DNA from: Roseobacter sp.
Lineage (GTDB): Bacteria > Pseudomonadota > Alphaproteobacteria > Rhodobacterales > Rhodobacteraceae
Assembly: GCA_024636425.1 (NCBI GenBank)
Contig: JAGXHB010000070.1
Coordinates: forward strand, 1-14,566
DNA: 14,566 nt
Reading direction: 5' to 3'
In this document: positions 13,910-14,566 of the stretch, one piece after another
Position numbering within the stretch: the stretch's first letter is position 1
Layout: every line of letters begins with the position of its first letter
Notes under the pieces: generated by a model
What the model was told of the DNA's origin: nothing
Databases searched by the model: none
The model's input: only the letters and a program-made list of their open reading frames with translations
Position numbers and translations under genes: made by a program

Positions 13910-14566
13910 GTGTTTGCACGTTTATCCGGCGCGGCAGCGCGTGGCATTCTTGTGGCGTTGCTGGTGTCACTGCCAGCATTGATGCTGCCTGATATCATGA
14001 CTGATTCCAGCCAGATCACCATGCTGGTGGCGCTGATCGCCGCATTCCTGACCTTCATCGAATACAATTCAAACTTCCCAAGTATCATTGAGTTTCGTGA
14101 CGCCCCGCCGTTCAACCGGATGCGGTTCGCCTCGCTCTTTGCAACGGTTCTTCTGCTTACACTGATACTGCAGCAGCAGACCGACCCCACGGTCATGACC
14201 GGGGCGCTGACGTCAATCGGGACAATCATCGGCAATGCGATGGACTTTCCGTTTTCGCCGGTAAGGATGATTGTCTTGATGCTGCCCAATGATGCTTCGA
14301 CCGTGCTGGTCAATTCGGTGCGCACCTCTGCGGGGCTCGCCTATCTGATTTCCCTGATCTCGATGGTTGCGTTTCTGGTGCTTGTGCGCGTGCTCAACTG
14401 GCCTGCGCGCAAAGGGGCCTTTAACGTCTGGATCAATCTGCCGCTTTTTGACCCCACCGCAGGTGGCGATGTGATCCACCGGTTGCAGCGTGATGCACGG
14501 ATCAACATCGCGCTCGGTTTTCTGCTGCCCTTCCTGATACCCGCTGTCGTCAAGGCAGCGGCGGAT
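13910..14566 (+). CDS. Conserved multispanning membrane protein, N-terminal part (runs off the right edge)
   Basis: The first 219 residues of a membrane protein with hydrophobic segments at about 11-29, 36-52, 72-89, 142-162 and 197-216. Distinctive segments are EYNSNFPSIIEFRDAPPFNR (51-70), TSIGTIIGNAMDFPFSPVRM (101-120) and LPLFDPTAGGDVIHRLQRDA (177-196). I associate this pattern with an uncharacterised membrane protein of Rhodobacterales; I can name no function. The start is GTG 13910, with GGAAGGG seven bases upstream; no ATG exists in this frame before it. No stop occurs before the window ends. Confidence 0.82.
   Translation, partial: MFARLSGAAARGILVALLVSLPALMLPDIMTDSSQITMLVALIAAFLTFIEYNSNFPSIIEFRDAPPFNRMRFASLFATVLLLTLILQQQTDPTVMTGALTSIGTIIGNAMDFPFSPVRMIVLMLPNDASTVLVNSVRTSAGLAYLISLISMVAFLVLVRVLNWPARKGAFNVWINLPLFDPTAGGDVIHRLQRDARINIALGFLLPFLIPAVVKAAAD

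Noticed and set aside
1..14566. Mobile elements, CRISPR arrays, tRNA/rRNA genes or a defence island
   Set aside because: No transposase, integrase, regularly spaced repeats or RNA gene could be seen; the gene content is housekeeping and metabolic.

Overview
The window reads as ordinary, densely packed chromosome of an alphaproteobacterium, most likely of the Roseobacter group (Rhodobacteraceae). This is inferred from the moderately GC-rich sequence, the style of the proteins (glcDEF with an extra small membrane gene between glcE and glcF, a DUF599 protein, a Rhodobacterales-type multispanning membrane protein at the right edge) and the leuC/leuD arrangement. I see no mobile element, CRISPR array, tRNA or rRNA.

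Left part (1-1704, all minus strand): the first codons of a PLP-dependent aminotransferase, then a small heat-shock protein of IbpA type with its terminator. Its upstream region holds a good RpoH (sigma-32) promoter and a leader that folds like a ROSE RNA thermometer. Next comes an exported trypsin-like serine protease.

Glycolate oxidase operon (1782-6191, minus strand): glcD, glcE, a small four-helix membrane protein coupled to glcE by an ATGA overlap, and glcF. Together GlcDEF oxidise glycolate to glyoxylate and pass the electrons through FAD and Fe-S centres to the membrane. In front of glcD a perfect 7-7-7 palindrome brackets the -10 box and also covers the -35 of a possible divergent promoter for the DUF599 gene. 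It looks like a repressor operator.

Middle part (6260-9862): on the plus strand a DUF599 membrane protein and a small exported protein. Converging on them from the minus strand are rsfS and rlmH (ribosome silencing factor and 23S rRNA methyltransferase). Upstream of these lie a flavodoxin/ferredoxin reductase-like flavoprotein and an unassigned 243-residue protein with an N-terminal GSGPN motif.

Right part (9926-14566): an MscS-family mechanosensitive channel (minus strand), a 338-bp divergent spacer rich in inverted repeats, the leuC-leuD pair of leucine biosynthesis (plus strand, TAATG overlap) followed by a terminator-like hairpin, and a membrane protein running off the right edge.

I did not find a convincing new multi-gene system. 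The most interesting signals are regulatory: the ROSE-like thermometer combined with a heat-shock promoter, the glc operator, a possible leader ORF coupled to rsfS, and hairpins at the starts of mscS and leuC.
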